From Streptomyces sp. NWU339 (GTDB lineage Bacteria; Actinomycetota; Actinomycetes; Streptomycetales; Streptomycetaceae), in NCBI RefSeq assembly GCF_003143855.1, contig NZ_QFRK01000003.1, forward strand, positions 208,808-272,807: a stretch of 64,000 nt of DNA, written 5' to 3'. A program made the translations under genes and the position numbers. Below the pieces are notes generated by a model. It was not told where the DNA came from. It saw only the letters and a list, made by a program, of their open reading frames with translations, and searched no databases. Shown in pieces: positions 24,506-33,305 of the stretch. How positions within the stretch are numbered: position 1 is the stretch's first letter; each line of letters opens with the position of its first letter.

Positions 24506-25810
24506 TCAGGGGCTGTGGGGGTCTCGTGTGCCCGGGGTGTTGTCGGCGCTGAGTGCGTTCTCCCGCAGGTCCGGTTCGGTACGGAGCGTCCGGGTGAACC
24601 AGTCGCCGTAGCGGTTTCCCAGGAACGGGGCCGTGGCGCCGTGGAGGAGAACGCTCAGGCCCACGGTCACGGCGATGACGCCGTTCAGCAGCGTCGTCCC
24701 GGGCAGGTGCTCCCCGAAGGCCAGCAGGCCGAAGACCAGGGAGGCGAGCCCGCGCGGACCGAACCACCCGATGTAGGCGACGGATGCGGCCCGCAGACCG
24801 GTGCCGGCCATGGCCAGAGCGACCGGCAGCATCCGGACCACGGTCAGGCTGATCAGCGCGTAGACCACCATCCGCCACGTCAGGTGCTGAAGGACCGGCC
24901 CCAGGATGACCGCGCCGAAGACCAGGAAGCTCACCGAGGAGAGCAGGAGCCCGAGCCGCTCGCTGAATTTCGCGCTCTGCGTGGGGCTCGGGCCTTCGGC
25001 GCGAGCGACATGTCCTGACGGCGCGCCACGCAGTCGGCTTCCGAAGGCCAGACCGGCGGCCCAGGCGCCGATGAAACCGCTGCCTTCGGCCGCGTCACAC
25101 AGCGCGTAGGTGATCACGGGAACGGCGAACGTCAGGAACTGCCGCCACGCAGGAGTGCTCCAGTCCCGAGCGACCGACCGACGCAACACGCCCGCCCCGA
25201 CCCAACCGGCGGCAAGGCCGATCGCACCGCTCAGCAGCAGCGCACGCAGGAACGTCACGACGACGCCCGGATGCCCCTCCCCCTCGCCCGCCGCCGCCAG
25301 CGCCAGCACGAAGAACGGGAGCACCAGACCGTCGTTCAGACCCGATTCGACGTCCAGGCCGCCTCGGACCAGCGCCGGGACCCGCTTGTTGGAGAAAGCC
25401 TGCTGTCCGAGCGCGGCATCCGTCGGAGCCAGGATGATGCCGACCAGCGCCAGCTCCCACACCCCCAGACCGGGCAGGAGGGGCCAGGCCACCAGCCACC
25501 CCAGCGCCATCGTGACGGGCAGCCCGACCACGAGCAGCCGCAACGGCAGGAACCCCTCCCTGCGCAGGTCCTCGATCCTGATCGCCGCCGCGTCCGTGAA
25601 CAGCACAAGGATGAGCGCGCTCTCCAACAGCGTCCGGATGACCTCCGGATCCCGGTCCGCGTTCAGCAGGTCCAGGCCCAGGGGCCCGATCGCCAACCCG
25701 CATACGAGGAACACCAGGGGCCCGGACAGCACCGTCGTCGACAGCCGCCGCGAGAGCGCTCCGTAGCCGACGACCACGCCACCGGCCACCACCACACCCC
25801 ACTGGCTCAT
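24506..25810 (-). CDS. cation:proton antiporter (CPA1/NhaP type)
   Basis: 434 residues with about twelve membrane helices. CPA1 features: ILAPTDAALGQQ, the ion-binding ESGLNDGLVLPF (ND pair), SGFIGAWAAGLAFG, and the terminal WFGPRGLASLVFGLLA. The short cytoplasmic tail (about 40 residues) lacks a TrkA-C domain. It probably exchanges Na+ or K+ for H+. It stands alone, transcribed towards the small membrane protein gene. Confidence 0.9.
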   Translation of the reverse strand: MSQWGVVVAGGVVVGYGALSRRLSTTVLSGPLVFLVCGLAIGPLGLDLLNADRDPEVIRTLLESALILVLFTDAAAIRIEDLRREGFLPLRLLVVGLPVTMALGWLVAWPLLPGLGVWELALVGIILAPTDAALGQQAFSNKRVPALVRGGLDVESGLNDGLVLPFFVLALAAAGEGEGHPGVVVTFLRALLLSGAIGLAAGWVGAGVLRRSVARDWSTPAWRQFLTFAVPVITYALCDAAEGSGFIGAWAAGLAFGSRLRGAPSGHVARAEGPSPTQSAKFSERLGLLLSSVSFLVFGAVILGPVLQHLTWRMVVYALISLTVVRMLPVALAMAGTGLRAASVAYIGWFGPRGLASLVFGLLAFGEHLPGTTLLNGVIAVTVGLSVLLHGATAPFLGNRYGDWFTRTLRTEPDLRENALSADNTPGTRDPHSP

Positions 25811-26187
25811 CCGTACTCCTCACCCGCCCGGGACCAGGGTGACCGCCCGGGCAGCTGTGCCGGGGCGACTCACCACATGCCTGACCACACCACCCATCAC
25901 GGTCACACAGTGGCACGACTTCTCACTCTACGTGTCGATCCGGCCGGGCCGGGAACCCTCGGTCCTGGCACGCAGAGCCGGGGAAAGGGACTTCGGTCAC
26001 CGACGGCACCCCTTTTTCGACCACCGGATTGTGTGTGGCATCGACCTGTCCCGCACCGACCCGGGCGGCGGGACCGGTGGATGGTGTGAACGCTGTCTGA
26101 AGCAGGCCCTGGCCGCAGTCCCGTGAACGCGGCGTTTACGCTCTGGGCGGTGTCATGCCAGGTGCACCGGAGCAGCGGGAGGGGCAG
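25811..26187. other. 377-base intergenic region, divergent promoters
   Basis: Lies between the antiporter (leftward) and the YrdB-like gene (rightward). Short frames here have poor codon use. I see no clear operator, hairpin or RNA element. Confidence 0.4.
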
Positions 26188-26601
26188 ATGGCGGGGAGCA
26201 GCGGTGGTGTGGCGGGGCTTGATGCCCGGCCCTGGTATGCCGCGAACGAAGCCCTGGCGTTCCTGTTGGAGCTTGCCGCGTTGGGCTGCCTGGGCTGGTG
26301 GGGATTCCACACGGGTCCCGAGGGCGTCTTCCGAATCCTGCTCGGCGTGGGAACACCTCTGCTGGCCGTCGTGGTCTGGGCGCTGTTCGCCGCGCCCCGG
26401 GCGCGGTGGCGGCCGCGGCTTCCGCTCGTCCTGGTGGTGAAGGCACTGGTGCTCGGCGGTGGCGCCGCCGCTCTGTACGGAGTGGGACACCCCGTCGCGG
26501 CAGGCGCCATGGCGGTCGTGACGATCGCCAACACCACGGTGGTCGAGACCTTCCGCGCCCTCCCCGCCGACCGTGGCGCCGAACCGGCTGCGACGGGGTG
26601 A
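26188..26601 (+). CDS. YrdB family (DUF2568) membrane protein
   Basis: 137 residues from the ATG at 26188, which has GGGAGGGG upstream (an in-frame ATG at 26155 is possible). Four membrane helices; family signatures NEALAFLLELAALGCLGWWGF near the N-terminus, ALFAAPRARWRP in the middle loop, and the last helix with VVETFRALPAD-like end. Function unknown. A strong terminator hairpin follows at 26603-26651. Confidence 0.85.
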   Translation: MAGSSGGVAGLDARPWYAANEALAFLLELAALGCLGWWGFHTGPEGVFRILLGVGTPLLAVVVWALFAAPRARWRPRLPLVLVVKALVLGGGAAALYGVGHPVAAGAMAVVTIANTTVVETFRALPADRGAEPAATG

Positions 26602-26602
26602 T

Positions 26603-26651
26603 GGGAGCCGTTCGGGTGCCGGAATATGAAGCCGGCACCCGAACGGCTCCC
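26603..26651 (+). terminator. terminator of the YrdB-like gene
   Basis: Perfect 20-bp stem (26603-26622 with 26632-26651) and a 9-base AT-rich loop, starting two bases after the stop codon. Confidence 0.85.
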
Positions 26652-26671
26652 AAAACGCCCCCCGACACCGC

Positions 26672-26708
26672 TCAGGGGCCCGACCCGCGCTGCGGATCAG
26701 GCCCCTGA
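26672..26708 (-). terminator. tRNA-associated terminator hairpin, copy 3
   Basis: TCAGGGGCC/GGCCCCTGA 9-bp stem, the same as at 21948-21974, directly beyond tRNA fragment copy 3. Confidence 0.55.
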
Positions 26709-26721
26709 CCTGGTACTTCAC

Positions 26722-26767
26722 TGTCGGGGTGGCGGGATTTGAACCCACGACCTCTTCGTCCCGAACG
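26722..26767 (-). repeat. tRNA-Pro 3'-end copy 3
   Basis: 46 bases identical to positions 28668-28713 in the functional tRNA-Pro gene. Identity stops within the anticodon stem. Together with the tRNA it bounds the third segment (CPBP protease and tRNA-Ser fragment). The remaining bases of 26768-27081 contain no gene that I can support. Confidence 0.85.
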
Positions 26768-27081
26768 CGATCAGGGCCCTCTGTGACCTTGGCTTGGTGC
26801 CGCTGACCTGCTCGTTCGCCTCCAGTACAGTCCACTGCTGTTCGGCACCGTCCTTGTGTGGCTGCACCGTTTGGCCCCCTCTTTGGGCCCCGTGCCGGTC
26901 TGAACGGCGAGCGATGAGAGGTTCCTCCCTCCGCTGATGACGTACATCCCGTGTGTCCTGACGCTCCGTCAGGTGATCGACAAAACTGGGAGGACAGCCG
27001 ACCCTGAGGCGACCCTGACGCGTCCCGGAACTAACCCTGCCAACCGTGGTGATCGCTCTGCGGCAGAGAAAGGATGCGGTC

Positions 27082-27966
27082 ATGACCCACACGGCACAAT
27101 CCACCCGGCCTGACAGTGCGCGTCGTGCGCTGGAGCTGAAGAACGTCAGCCGTTACCGCCATCCCCTCGCCTTCTACGTCCTTGCCACCGCCGTCCCGTG
27201 GGCGCTGTGGTTCACCGCCGCCTGGCTGTCGTACCAGCCCGATCCCAGCCAGGGCACTGTCGCCGTCATGACCGGCCTCGGCCTGGCCGGTCTCGCCGCC
27301 CCGATCGTCGTGGCGATCTGGTTCATCCGCAGGGACGGGCTCACCCGCGACGTCCTCGCTCGCCTGGTCGCGCCACGCGGCACTCGCGCCTGGGTCTGGC
27401 CGGCGGCCGTCGCCCTGCTCCCCGGCGCCCTGCTCGTCGCTACCGCGATCACCATCCCGTTCGGCTACGACGTCTCGCAGTTCGAGCTTCGCAACGGCTT
27501 CACGTTCGCGACGGGCCTGCTGCCGGCGTGGATCACGCTCCTCCTGGCCCCCGTCCTGGAGGAGGTCGCCTGGAAAACCTACGGCACGGATGCGCTCGCG
27601 TCCCGGATGAACGTCCTGTGGACGTCGTTGCTGTTCGGTGTCGTCTGGGTGCTGTGGCACGTGCCGCTCGGCTTCATCAAGGGCAACTACCAGGCGGAGG
27701 TCGTCGAGGAGGGCCTGATCCACAGCATCAACTACGGTGTCTCGCTGATACCGTTCGTCATCCTGATGAACTGGCTCTACTACCGCGCCGGCCGCAGCGT
27801 CCTCGTCGCGATCGTCTTCCACCTCGCCGCCAACTTCGGCAACGAGATGTTCCTTACGCACCCGGACACCAAGGTGATTCAGACCGTCCTGCTTCTGGTG
27901 CTGTCCGTCATCGTGGTGTGGCGCGATCGGGAGTTGTTCCTGACGCCTCCCGGACGCCGCGCGTGA
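27082..27966 (+). CDS. CPBP family intramembrane glutamic endopeptidase
   Basis: 294 residues from the ATG at 27082 (AAAGGA upstream). Seven or eight membrane helices. CPBP/Rce1 motifs: the EExxW-type APVLEEVAWKTYGTDAL, then FGVVWVLWHVPLGF, and the last conserved His in IVFHLAANFGNE. Such proteases include CAAX-type and bacteriocin self-immunity enzymes. It is the only clear protein gene of the third tRNA-bounded segment. No bacteriocin precursor is seen beside it. Confidence 0.88.
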   Translation: MTHTAQSTRPDSARRALELKNVSRYRHPLAFYVLATAVPWALWFTAAWLSYQPDPSQGTVAVMTGLGLAGLAAPIVVAIWFIRRDGLTRDVLARLVAPRGTRAWVWPAAVALLPGALLVATAITIPFGYDVSQFELRNGFTFATGLLPAWITLLLAPVLEEVAWKTYGTDALASRMNVLWTSLLFGVVWVLWHVPLGFIKGNYQAEVVEEGLIHSINYGVSLIPFVILMNWLYYRAGRSVLVAIVFHLAANFGNEMFLTHPDTKVIQTVLLLVLSVIVVWRDRELFLTPPGRRA

Positions 27967-27993
27967 CCCTGCCTGATGCGAGGCATCCCGGCG

Positions 27994-28054
27994 GTGGGCT
28001 TGGAAACCGGCAGGGCAGCAACGTCCTCGCGTGTTCGAATCCCACGCCCTCCGC
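27994..28054 (+). repeat. 3' fragment of a tRNA-Ser gene
   Basis: Contains a TTGGAAA anticodon-loop-like sequence (GGA, Ser), a long variable arm, a T-arm (GCGTG TTCGAATCC CACGC) and an acceptor strand GCCCTCCGC. No matching GGAGGGC 5' half occurs upstream, so it is a fragment, probably left by integration at a tRNA-Ser gene. Confidence 0.55.
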
Positions 28055-28378
28055 CCCCGAACAAAATTCTCATCCACAAGTCTTGATGCTCGGACAGGCC
28101 TGCGCCGGCGAGGTCAGAGCAGTAGGCCTACACGTTACGAGTTGTCCGATCTTGGTCCGGGAGTGTCCGTGGGCGTCCACCAAGGACGCTCCGCCCCTGG
28201 CCAGAAGAGCGTCCGAACCCCAGAGGACCAGAGCGGACATACACGGAACGAACGGCAACTGAGACCACCACTGAGACCGCTCGCCACTGGTCACAGCCTC
28301 TACAGGCTTCTCCACCTCGGTACCCGGCTTCCACCCCGCCCCGTGGGCCGGACTCAGAGCACATAGGCATCAGCACCC

Positions 28379-28419
28379 TGAGGTTTTTCCAACCTCAAAC
28401 TGAGGTTGGAAAAACCTCA
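28379..28419. repeat. perfect 19-bp inverted repeat
   Basis: TGAGGTTTTTCCAACCTCA at 28379-28397, AAC spacer, exact complement at 28401-28419. AT-richer than the surroundings. It is followed by about 200 bases without a recognisable gene. It could be a terminator or a mobile-element end. The wider 27967-28669 gap (703 bases) otherwise holds only the tRNA-Ser fragment. Confidence 0.85.
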
Positions 28420-28620
28420 CTACCTGGACTGCTTCCTCCGGGACCTTCCGTCCCAGTATCAGGCTGTCCAGCTCAGAGGGGGAACTTCAACCGGAAGCAG
28501 ACCCGGCCCGTGATCCAGACCGGCACCGTCGTCATGGACGGCATCTTCTGGGCGCAGGAGCGGCGGCTGTGGGCACGCGGGAAACGTTGGTCACGCAGAT
28601 AGACACGCACGCAGAAACAG

Positions 28621-28654
28621 GTGAGGCACCTACGGATATCCGTAGGTGCCTCAC
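28621..28654 (-). terminator. terminator of tRNA-Pro
   Basis: Perfect 15-bp stem (28621-28635 with 28640-28654) with an ATAT loop, 16 bases beyond the tRNA 3' end. Confidence 0.8.
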
Positions 28655-28669
28655 CTGGTGTTTCGGCTG

Positions 28670-28743
28670 TCGGGGTGGCGGGATTTGAACCCACGACCTC
28701 TTCGTCCCGAACGAAGCGCGCTGCCAAGCTGCGCCACACCCCG
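28670..28743 (-). tRNA. tRNA-Pro (anticodon CGG)
   Basis: 74 nt. Acceptor stem CGGGGTG/CACCCCG with discriminator A, D-arm GCGCAGCTTGGCAGCGC, anticodon arm CTTCG-TTCGGGA-CGAAG with anticodon CGG, T-arm GTGGG-TTCAAAT-CCCGC. No encoded CCA. Three partial copies of its 3' half lie at 20846, 21988 and 26722, so this gene has served repeatedly as an integration site. Confidence 0.97.
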
Positions 28744-28875
28744 ATTGTCGCTGCTCTCGCGGCGACGACGTTTACTTTAGCCCACTGGTGGCTGGAGGCG
28801 AAATCCGGTTTCGGTGCCGCGGAGGCAGACGGCACCGACCGGTGCGGTCGGCCCCCGCGGGACGCGCGTGCTCCG

Positions 28876-29802
28876 CTACTCCCGGCTCACCAGCGTCATC
28901 AGCGTCGCCTCCGGGGGGCAGGCGAAGCGGACCGGGGTGTAGCGGTTGGTGCCGCAGCCCGCGGAGACGTGGAGGTAGGACGTGCGGCCCTCGGACGTGT
29001 GGGTGGACAGGCCCTTCACCCGGTCGGTGTCCAGGTCGCAGTTGGTGACCAGGGCGCCGTAGAAGGGGATGCAGAGCTGGCCGCCGTGGGTGTGGCCGGC
29101 CAGGACCAGGGGGTAGCCGTCGGACGTGAAGGAGTCCAGGACGCGCAGGTAGGGGGCGTGGACGACGCCCATCGAGAAGTCCGCCGCGTTCGACGGGCCG
29201 CCTGCCACCTCCGTGTAGCGGTCCCGCTTGATGTGCGGGTCGTCCAGGCCGGTCAGCTCGACCGTGACGCCCTCGAGCTTCAGGGTGCCCCTGGTGTTCG
29301 TGAGGTTCAGCCAGCCCGCGCCGTCGAAGCCGTCCCGCAGGTCCTCCCACGGGTTGTGGATCACGCCGACGGCCGGGGCGTTGCCGTTCAGGCCGTGCCG
29401 GCCCGTGGCCTTCTCGATCAGGTAGCGGGCGGGGTTGCGCAGCTTGGGGCCGTAGTAGTCGTTGGAGCCGAAGACGTACGCGCCCGGGAACTCCATCAGC
29501 GGGCCCAGCGCGTCCAGGACCTCCGGTACGCCCTCGGGGTCGGAGAGGTTGTCGCCCGTGTTGATCACGAAGTCGGGGCGCAGTCCCGCCAGCGAGCGCA
29601 GCCAGCGCTGCTTCTTGCGCTGGCCGCTCACCAGGTGGATGTCGGAGACCTGCAGCACACGCAGGGGGCGCATCCCGGCGGGCAGGACGGGGATCGTCAC
29701 CCGTCGCAGCCGGAAGGAGCGGGCCTCGAAGCCCGCCGCGTACACCAGCCCGGCGGCGCCGGCCGCCGTGATTCCCAGGGGGATTCCGTATCGCGCGCGC
29801 AT
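28876..29802 (-). CDS. metallophosphoesterase (calcineurin-like)
   Basis: 308 residues. One N-terminal helix (about 8-25, membrane anchor or uncleaved signal) is followed by the metal site motifs in order: SDIHL (about 53-57), GDN (NTGDNLSDP), GNxD-like (FGSNDYYGP), and the GHTHGGQL of the last block. This is the YkuE/membrane-anchored branch of the family. The substrate is unknown; phospholipid or UDP-lipid pyrophosphate cleavage is known for relatives. It is transcribed in the same direction as the tRNA and as the far end of the PBP region, with YqeY divergent. Confidence 0.9.
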   Translation of the reverse strand: MRARYGIPLGITAAGAAGLVYAAGFEARSFRLRRVTIPVLPAGMRPLRVLQVSDIHLVSGQRKKQRWLRSLAGLRPDFVINTGDNLSDPEGVPEVLDALGPLMEFPGAYVFGSNDYYGPKLRNPARYLIEKATGRHGLNGNAPAVGVIHNPWEDLRDGFDGAGWLNLTNTRGTLKLEGVTVELTGLDDPHIKRDRYTEVAGGPSNAADFSMGVVHAPYLRVLDSFTSDGYPLVLAGHTHGGQLCIPFYGALVTNCDLDTDRVKGLSTHTSEGRTSYLHVSAGCGTNRYTPVRFACPPEATLMTLVSRE

Positions 29803-29955
29803 GCGCCCATCGTGTCAGATCCGGGGCAGGGTGTGTCCCGTGGTCCCTCCTCCCCGGTGATGCGGCGGGGCTTGAGGGTTCGTCCGAACGTCCCCTGGAG
29901 CGGCGGGGGTTAAATGTACGGGCGCCTTTGCGCCTGTTCCTGCGACAATCAAGAC

Positions 29956-30420
29956 ATGACCACGCTCAAGTCGAAGCTGCAGGACGACCTCAACGCTGCG
30001 ATCAGGGAGCGCGACGAGCTCAGCTCCTCGACGCTCCGGCTGACGCTCACCGCGATCACCAAGGAGGAGGTCGCGGGGAAGGAGAAGCGTCAGCTCTCCG
30101 ACGACGAGGTGCTCAAGGTGATCACCCGCGAGGCGAAGAAGCGCCGTGAGGCGGCGGACGCCTTCGCGCAGGGCGGGCGTCCCGAGCAGGCCGAGCGGGA
30201 GAAGGCGGAGGGCGAGCTGCTGGCCCGGTACCTGCCCCAGCAGATGTCCGACGAGGAGCTGAACGCGATCGTCGCCCAGGCCGTCGAGGAGGCGAAGGCG
30301 GCAGGCGCCGAGGGCCCGCGGGCCATGGGGGCGGTCATGAAGATCGTCAATCCCAAGGTGGCCGGGCAGGCCGAGGGCGGCCGGGTGGCCGCCGCGGTGA
30401 AGAAGCTGCTCGCCGGCTGA
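29956..30420 (+). CDS. GatB/YqeY domain-containing protein
   Basis: 154 residues from the ATG at 29956. All-helical YqeY fold: SKLQDDLNAAIRERDE at the N-terminus, the AEREKAEGELLARYLPQQMS linker and the C-terminal VMKIVNPKVAGQAEGGRVAAAVKK segment. This tail domain is related to the tRNA-binding end of GatB, but stand-alone members have no proven amidotransferase role. It is conserved beside the penicillin-binding protein gene in Streptomyces. Confidence 0.92.
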   Translation: MTTLKSKLQDDLNAAIRERDELSSSTLRLTLTAITKEEVAGKEKRQLSDDEVLKVITREAKKRREAADAFAQGGRPEQAEREKAEGELLARYLPQQMSDEELNAIVAQAVEEAKAAGAEGPRAMGAVMKIVNPKVAGQAEGGRVAAAVKKLLAG

Positions 30421-30481
30421 TCTGACGGTCCGGGCAGATGGTCCGGTCAACCGGTTTGGTCGCTCGGACACGGCGGACGAC

Positions 30482-30528
30482 AGTGGAGGGCCCCTCGATC
30501 CCGCGTTGGGATCGAGGGGCCCTCCACT
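30482..30528. terminator. strong bidirectional terminator
   Basis: Perfect 21-bp stem (30482-30502 with 30508-30528) and a GCGTT loop between the convergent YqeY-type and penicillin-binding protein genes. Confidence 0.9.
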
Positions 30529-30553
30529 CTCGTCCGACCAGGGGCGCAGGCCG

Positions 30554-32887
30554 TCAGCGCCGTCCTCCGGGGCCGTTGCCCGAGCCCTGGATGAAGCCCT
30601 CCGGGAGGGAGAAGGTCGGGTCCGGTTCGGCTCCGCCGTTGCCGTTCTGGCCACCATTGCCGTCCTGGCCGCCGTTGCCGCCGTTGCCGCCGTTGCCGCC
30701 GGTCAGGCCGCCGATGAAACCGCCGTTGTTGCCGTTGCCGCCGTTGTCACCGCGGTTGTCGTCGCCACGGTCGTCGCCGTCCTCGTCGTCACGGTCACGG
30801 TCCTCGTCGCGCTTCTCGGGGTCGGGGATGTCGACGAGGTTGAAGGACGGGGAGTCCTTGCCCGAGAGGGCGCCGGTCATCGCGTCCCGCCAGATGGGGC
30901 CCGGCACCGAGCCACCGTAGACCTTGGCGTGGTAGGCGCCGCCGACGTTGATGTCGACCATCTTGACCTGCTGGGTGGCGCTGCCGACCCAGACCGCTCC
31001 CGACAGGTTCGGCGTGTAGCCGACGAACCAGGCGTTCTTGCGCTCGTCCGTCGTGCCCGTCTTGCCGGCGTTGGCGCGGTCCGTGAGACCGGACGCCCGG
31101 CCCGTACCGGAGTCGACCACACCCTGCAGCAGGGTGTTCACCGTGTCCGCGGTCTCCTCGCTCATCGCCCGCGAGCACGTCGACTTCGGTACCTCCAGCG
31201 ACTTCTGCTGGTCGCCGATCTTCTGGGTGATCGACTCGATGGCGACCGGCGTGCAGTACATGCCCCGGGAGGCGAAGGCGGCGTACGCGGACGCCATCGT
31301 CAGCGGGGCGACACCCCTGGAACCGAGGGAGACGGCGGGGACCTCCGGAAGCTTCTCGCCGTTGCCCTCCACGACGTGCAGGGCGTCCGTCATCTTCACC
31401 AACGGGCACAGACCGATGTCGGCGATCATCTGCACGAAGTAGGTGTTGACCGAAAGGGCCATCGCCTCCTTCAAGCGGTACGGTCCGACCTCCGACTTGT
31501 CCTCGTTGGGGACGGTGGCGCCTTCCTGGTTCATCCAGGGCTTGCCACTGCACGTCTGGACGGGGTCGGGGTAGGGCATCTCGTACGGCGACGAGTACTC
31601 CTGGAAGGGCGGTCGCCCCTCCTCGAGCGCGGCCGCCGCGACGAAGGGCTTGAACGTCGAACCGGTCGGGAAGCCGTAGTTGGAGCCGCCCATGCTGTGG
31701 TTGACCGAATAGTTGATCTCGGTCTCGTTCTTGCCGTAGCCGTAGGGCTTCGACTGGCCCATGCCGAGTATCTTGCCGGTGCCGGGCTCCACCAGGGTGA
31801 TCGCCGCGGCGACCGAGTCGCTCTTGTTGACGTGGCCCTTGAGCGAGGTGTGGACCGACTGCTGTGCCTGCGGGTCGAGGGTGGTCCGGATCGTCAGACC
31901 GCCCTGGTTCCAGATCTTGGCCCGGTCCTCCTTCTCCTTCCCGAAAACCGGGTCGTTCAGGAACACCTCACGTACGTAGTCACAGAAGAAGGCCGCATCG
32001 GCGACCGCCGTGATGCAGCCGTTGTTCGGCTTGCTGACCTTCAGTCCCAGCGGTGCCTTCGACGCCTCGGCGGCTTCCTCCTCGGAGACGTCGCCGACCT
32101 GGGCCATCCGCGCCAGGACGACATTGCGCCGCTTGGTGGCCTCCGTCTCGTCGTTGACCGGGTTGTACCGGCTCGGCGACTGGACGAGGCCGGCGAGGAG
32201 GGCGGACTCCTGGAGGTTGAGGTCCTTGGCGGACTTGGAGAAGTAGCGCTGGGCGGCGGCCTCGACACCGTAGGCCTGCTGGCCGAAGAACGTGATGTTC
32301 AGGTAGTTCTCGAGGATCTTGTTCTTGCCCAGCTCCTCCTCGACCTGGATCGCGAACTTCAGCTCGCGGATCTTGCGGCCGATCGTCTGCTGGGTGGCCT
32401 GCGCGACCTTCGTCGCGTCGTCGCCGGCCTCCTCCACGAAGACGTTCTTCACGTACTGCTGAGTCAGTGTGGACGCGCCCTCGGAGACACCGCCGCTCTG
32501 CGCGTTGCGGTTGAGCGCGCGCAGCACGCCCTTCAGGTCGACCGCGCCGTGCTCGTAGAAGCGGGAGTCCTCGATCGCGACGATCGCCTTCTGGAGGTAC
32601 GGCGAGATGTCCTTGAGGTCGACCACTGTGCGGTCGCGCGAGTAGACGGTGGCGATCTGACCGCCCTTCGCGTCCAGGATGGTGGTGCGCTGGCTCAGCG
32701 GGGGCGTCTTGAGGTTGGCGGGGAGCTCGTCGAAACTCTCCACCGAACCCTTGGCGGCCAGGCCCAGCGCACCCACGGCGGGCAGTGCGATACCGGCCAG
32801 GACGGCACCCGCGAGGACACTGACACCGAGGAACTTGGCGGCCTGCTGCGTTGGCGACAGACCACCGCCCGAGCGCTTCTTTGGCAT
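30554..32887 (-). CDS. class A penicillin-binding protein (transglycosylase/transpeptidase)
   Basis: 777 residues. One N-terminal helix (about 19-42), then a GT51 glycosyltransferase with EDSRFYEHGAVD (catalytic Glu) and STLTQQYVKN, then a transpeptidase domain with active-site Ser in GSTFKPF, SVN in ALSVNTY and KTGT in AGKTGTTD. The C-terminal 90 residues are charged (D/R) and then Gly/Asn-rich low complexity (GGNGGNGG-type), extracytoplasmic. The enzyme polymerises and cross-links peptidoglycan. It is divergent from wblA, the conserved Streptomyces arrangement. Confidence 0.95.
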   Translation of the reverse strand: MPKKRSGGGLSPTQQAAKFLGVSVLAGAVLAGIALPAVGALGLAAKGSVESFDELPANLKTPPLSQRTTILDAKGGQIATVYSRDRTVVDLKDISPYLQKAIVAIEDSRFYEHGAVDLKGVLRALNRNAQSGGVSEGASTLTQQYVKNVFVEEAGDDATKVAQATQQTIGRKIRELKFAIQVEEELGKNKILENYLNITFFGQQAYGVEAAAQRYFSKSAKDLNLQESALLAGLVQSPSRYNPVNDETEATKRRNVVLARMAQVGDVSEEEAAEASKAPLGLKVSKPNNGCITAVADAAFFCDYVREVFLNDPVFGKEKEDRAKIWNQGGLTIRTTLDPQAQQSVHTSLKGHVNKSDSVAAAITLVEPGTGKILGMGQSKPYGYGKNETEINYSVNHSMGGSNYGFPTGSTFKPFVAAAALEEGRPPFQEYSSPYEMPYPDPVQTCSGKPWMNQEGATVPNEDKSEVGPYRLKEAMALSVNTYFVQMIADIGLCPLVKMTDALHVVEGNGEKLPEVPAVSLGSRGVAPLTMASAYAAFASRGMYCTPVAIESITQKIGDQQKSLEVPKSTCSRAMSEETADTVNTLLQGVVDSGTGRASGLTDRANAGKTGTTDERKNAWFVGYTPNLSGAVWVGSATQQVKMVDINVGGAYHAKVYGGSVPGPIWRDAMTGALSGKDSPSFNLVDIPDPEKRDEDRDRDDEDGDDRGDDNRGDNGGNGNNGGFIGGLTGGNGGNGGNGGQDGNGGQNGNGGAEPDPTFSLPEGFIQGSGNGPGGRR

Positions 32888-33305
32888 GGGAGCAGCCTAC
32901 GTTCTCGTTTGCCGGACAGGCGTACAGGCCTTGGCCTAAGCTGCTCACAACTGTCACAGCAGTGAGGCCACGTATCAATACGTCCGGTGACCCCGAATCG
33001 TTCCGGATCTTCTCGACTTTCTTTGTCGGGGTGTGGTGGGTGCGTGTCCGGATCCGCCTCGTGTGTCACTCGGTGTCCGTTGTGGCGTAATGGAACTGAC
33101 CCGAAACGCCGGGATTGTCGCACATGTCGTCAGGTCACTCCCCCGGGTGATCTGCCGCTTACCCATAGTCCGTTCGGGCCATTCAAGATTGGGCCCGCTG
33201 GGGGTGTTGCGTTGTGCCCACCTTCCGTAACGTCCTCAACTGGCGGCGGTGAATATGCCGCTGCCGCCGTGGGGGAGCCTCGATTCGGGAGAGGACGGCG
33301 CCGGT
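32888..33305. promoter_or_regulatory. divergent promoter region of the PBP gene and wblA
   Basis: 418 bases without a gene. It contains a BldD-like box at 33066-33078 (TCACTCGGTGTCC, matching ACNC-N-GNGT of the published consensus) and an imperfect palindrome CAGGTCAC-N8-GTGATCTG near 33130-33154. wblA is known to have a long leader under developmental control. Confidence 0.4.

Noticed and set aside
20846..26767. Additional tRNA-Pro genes
   Set aside because: The three copies lack the 5' half and cannot fold as tRNAs; they are 3' fragments.
27046..28077. Integrase for the tRNA-Pro islands
   Set aside because: I looked through both strands of 20.8-28.7 kb for tyrosine or serine recombinase motifs and found none; only CPBP, FN3, antiporter, VapBC and small membrane proteins are present.
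30506..32965. 819-codon plus-strand frame
   Set aside because: Opposite strand of the class A penicillin-binding protein; no domain recognised.
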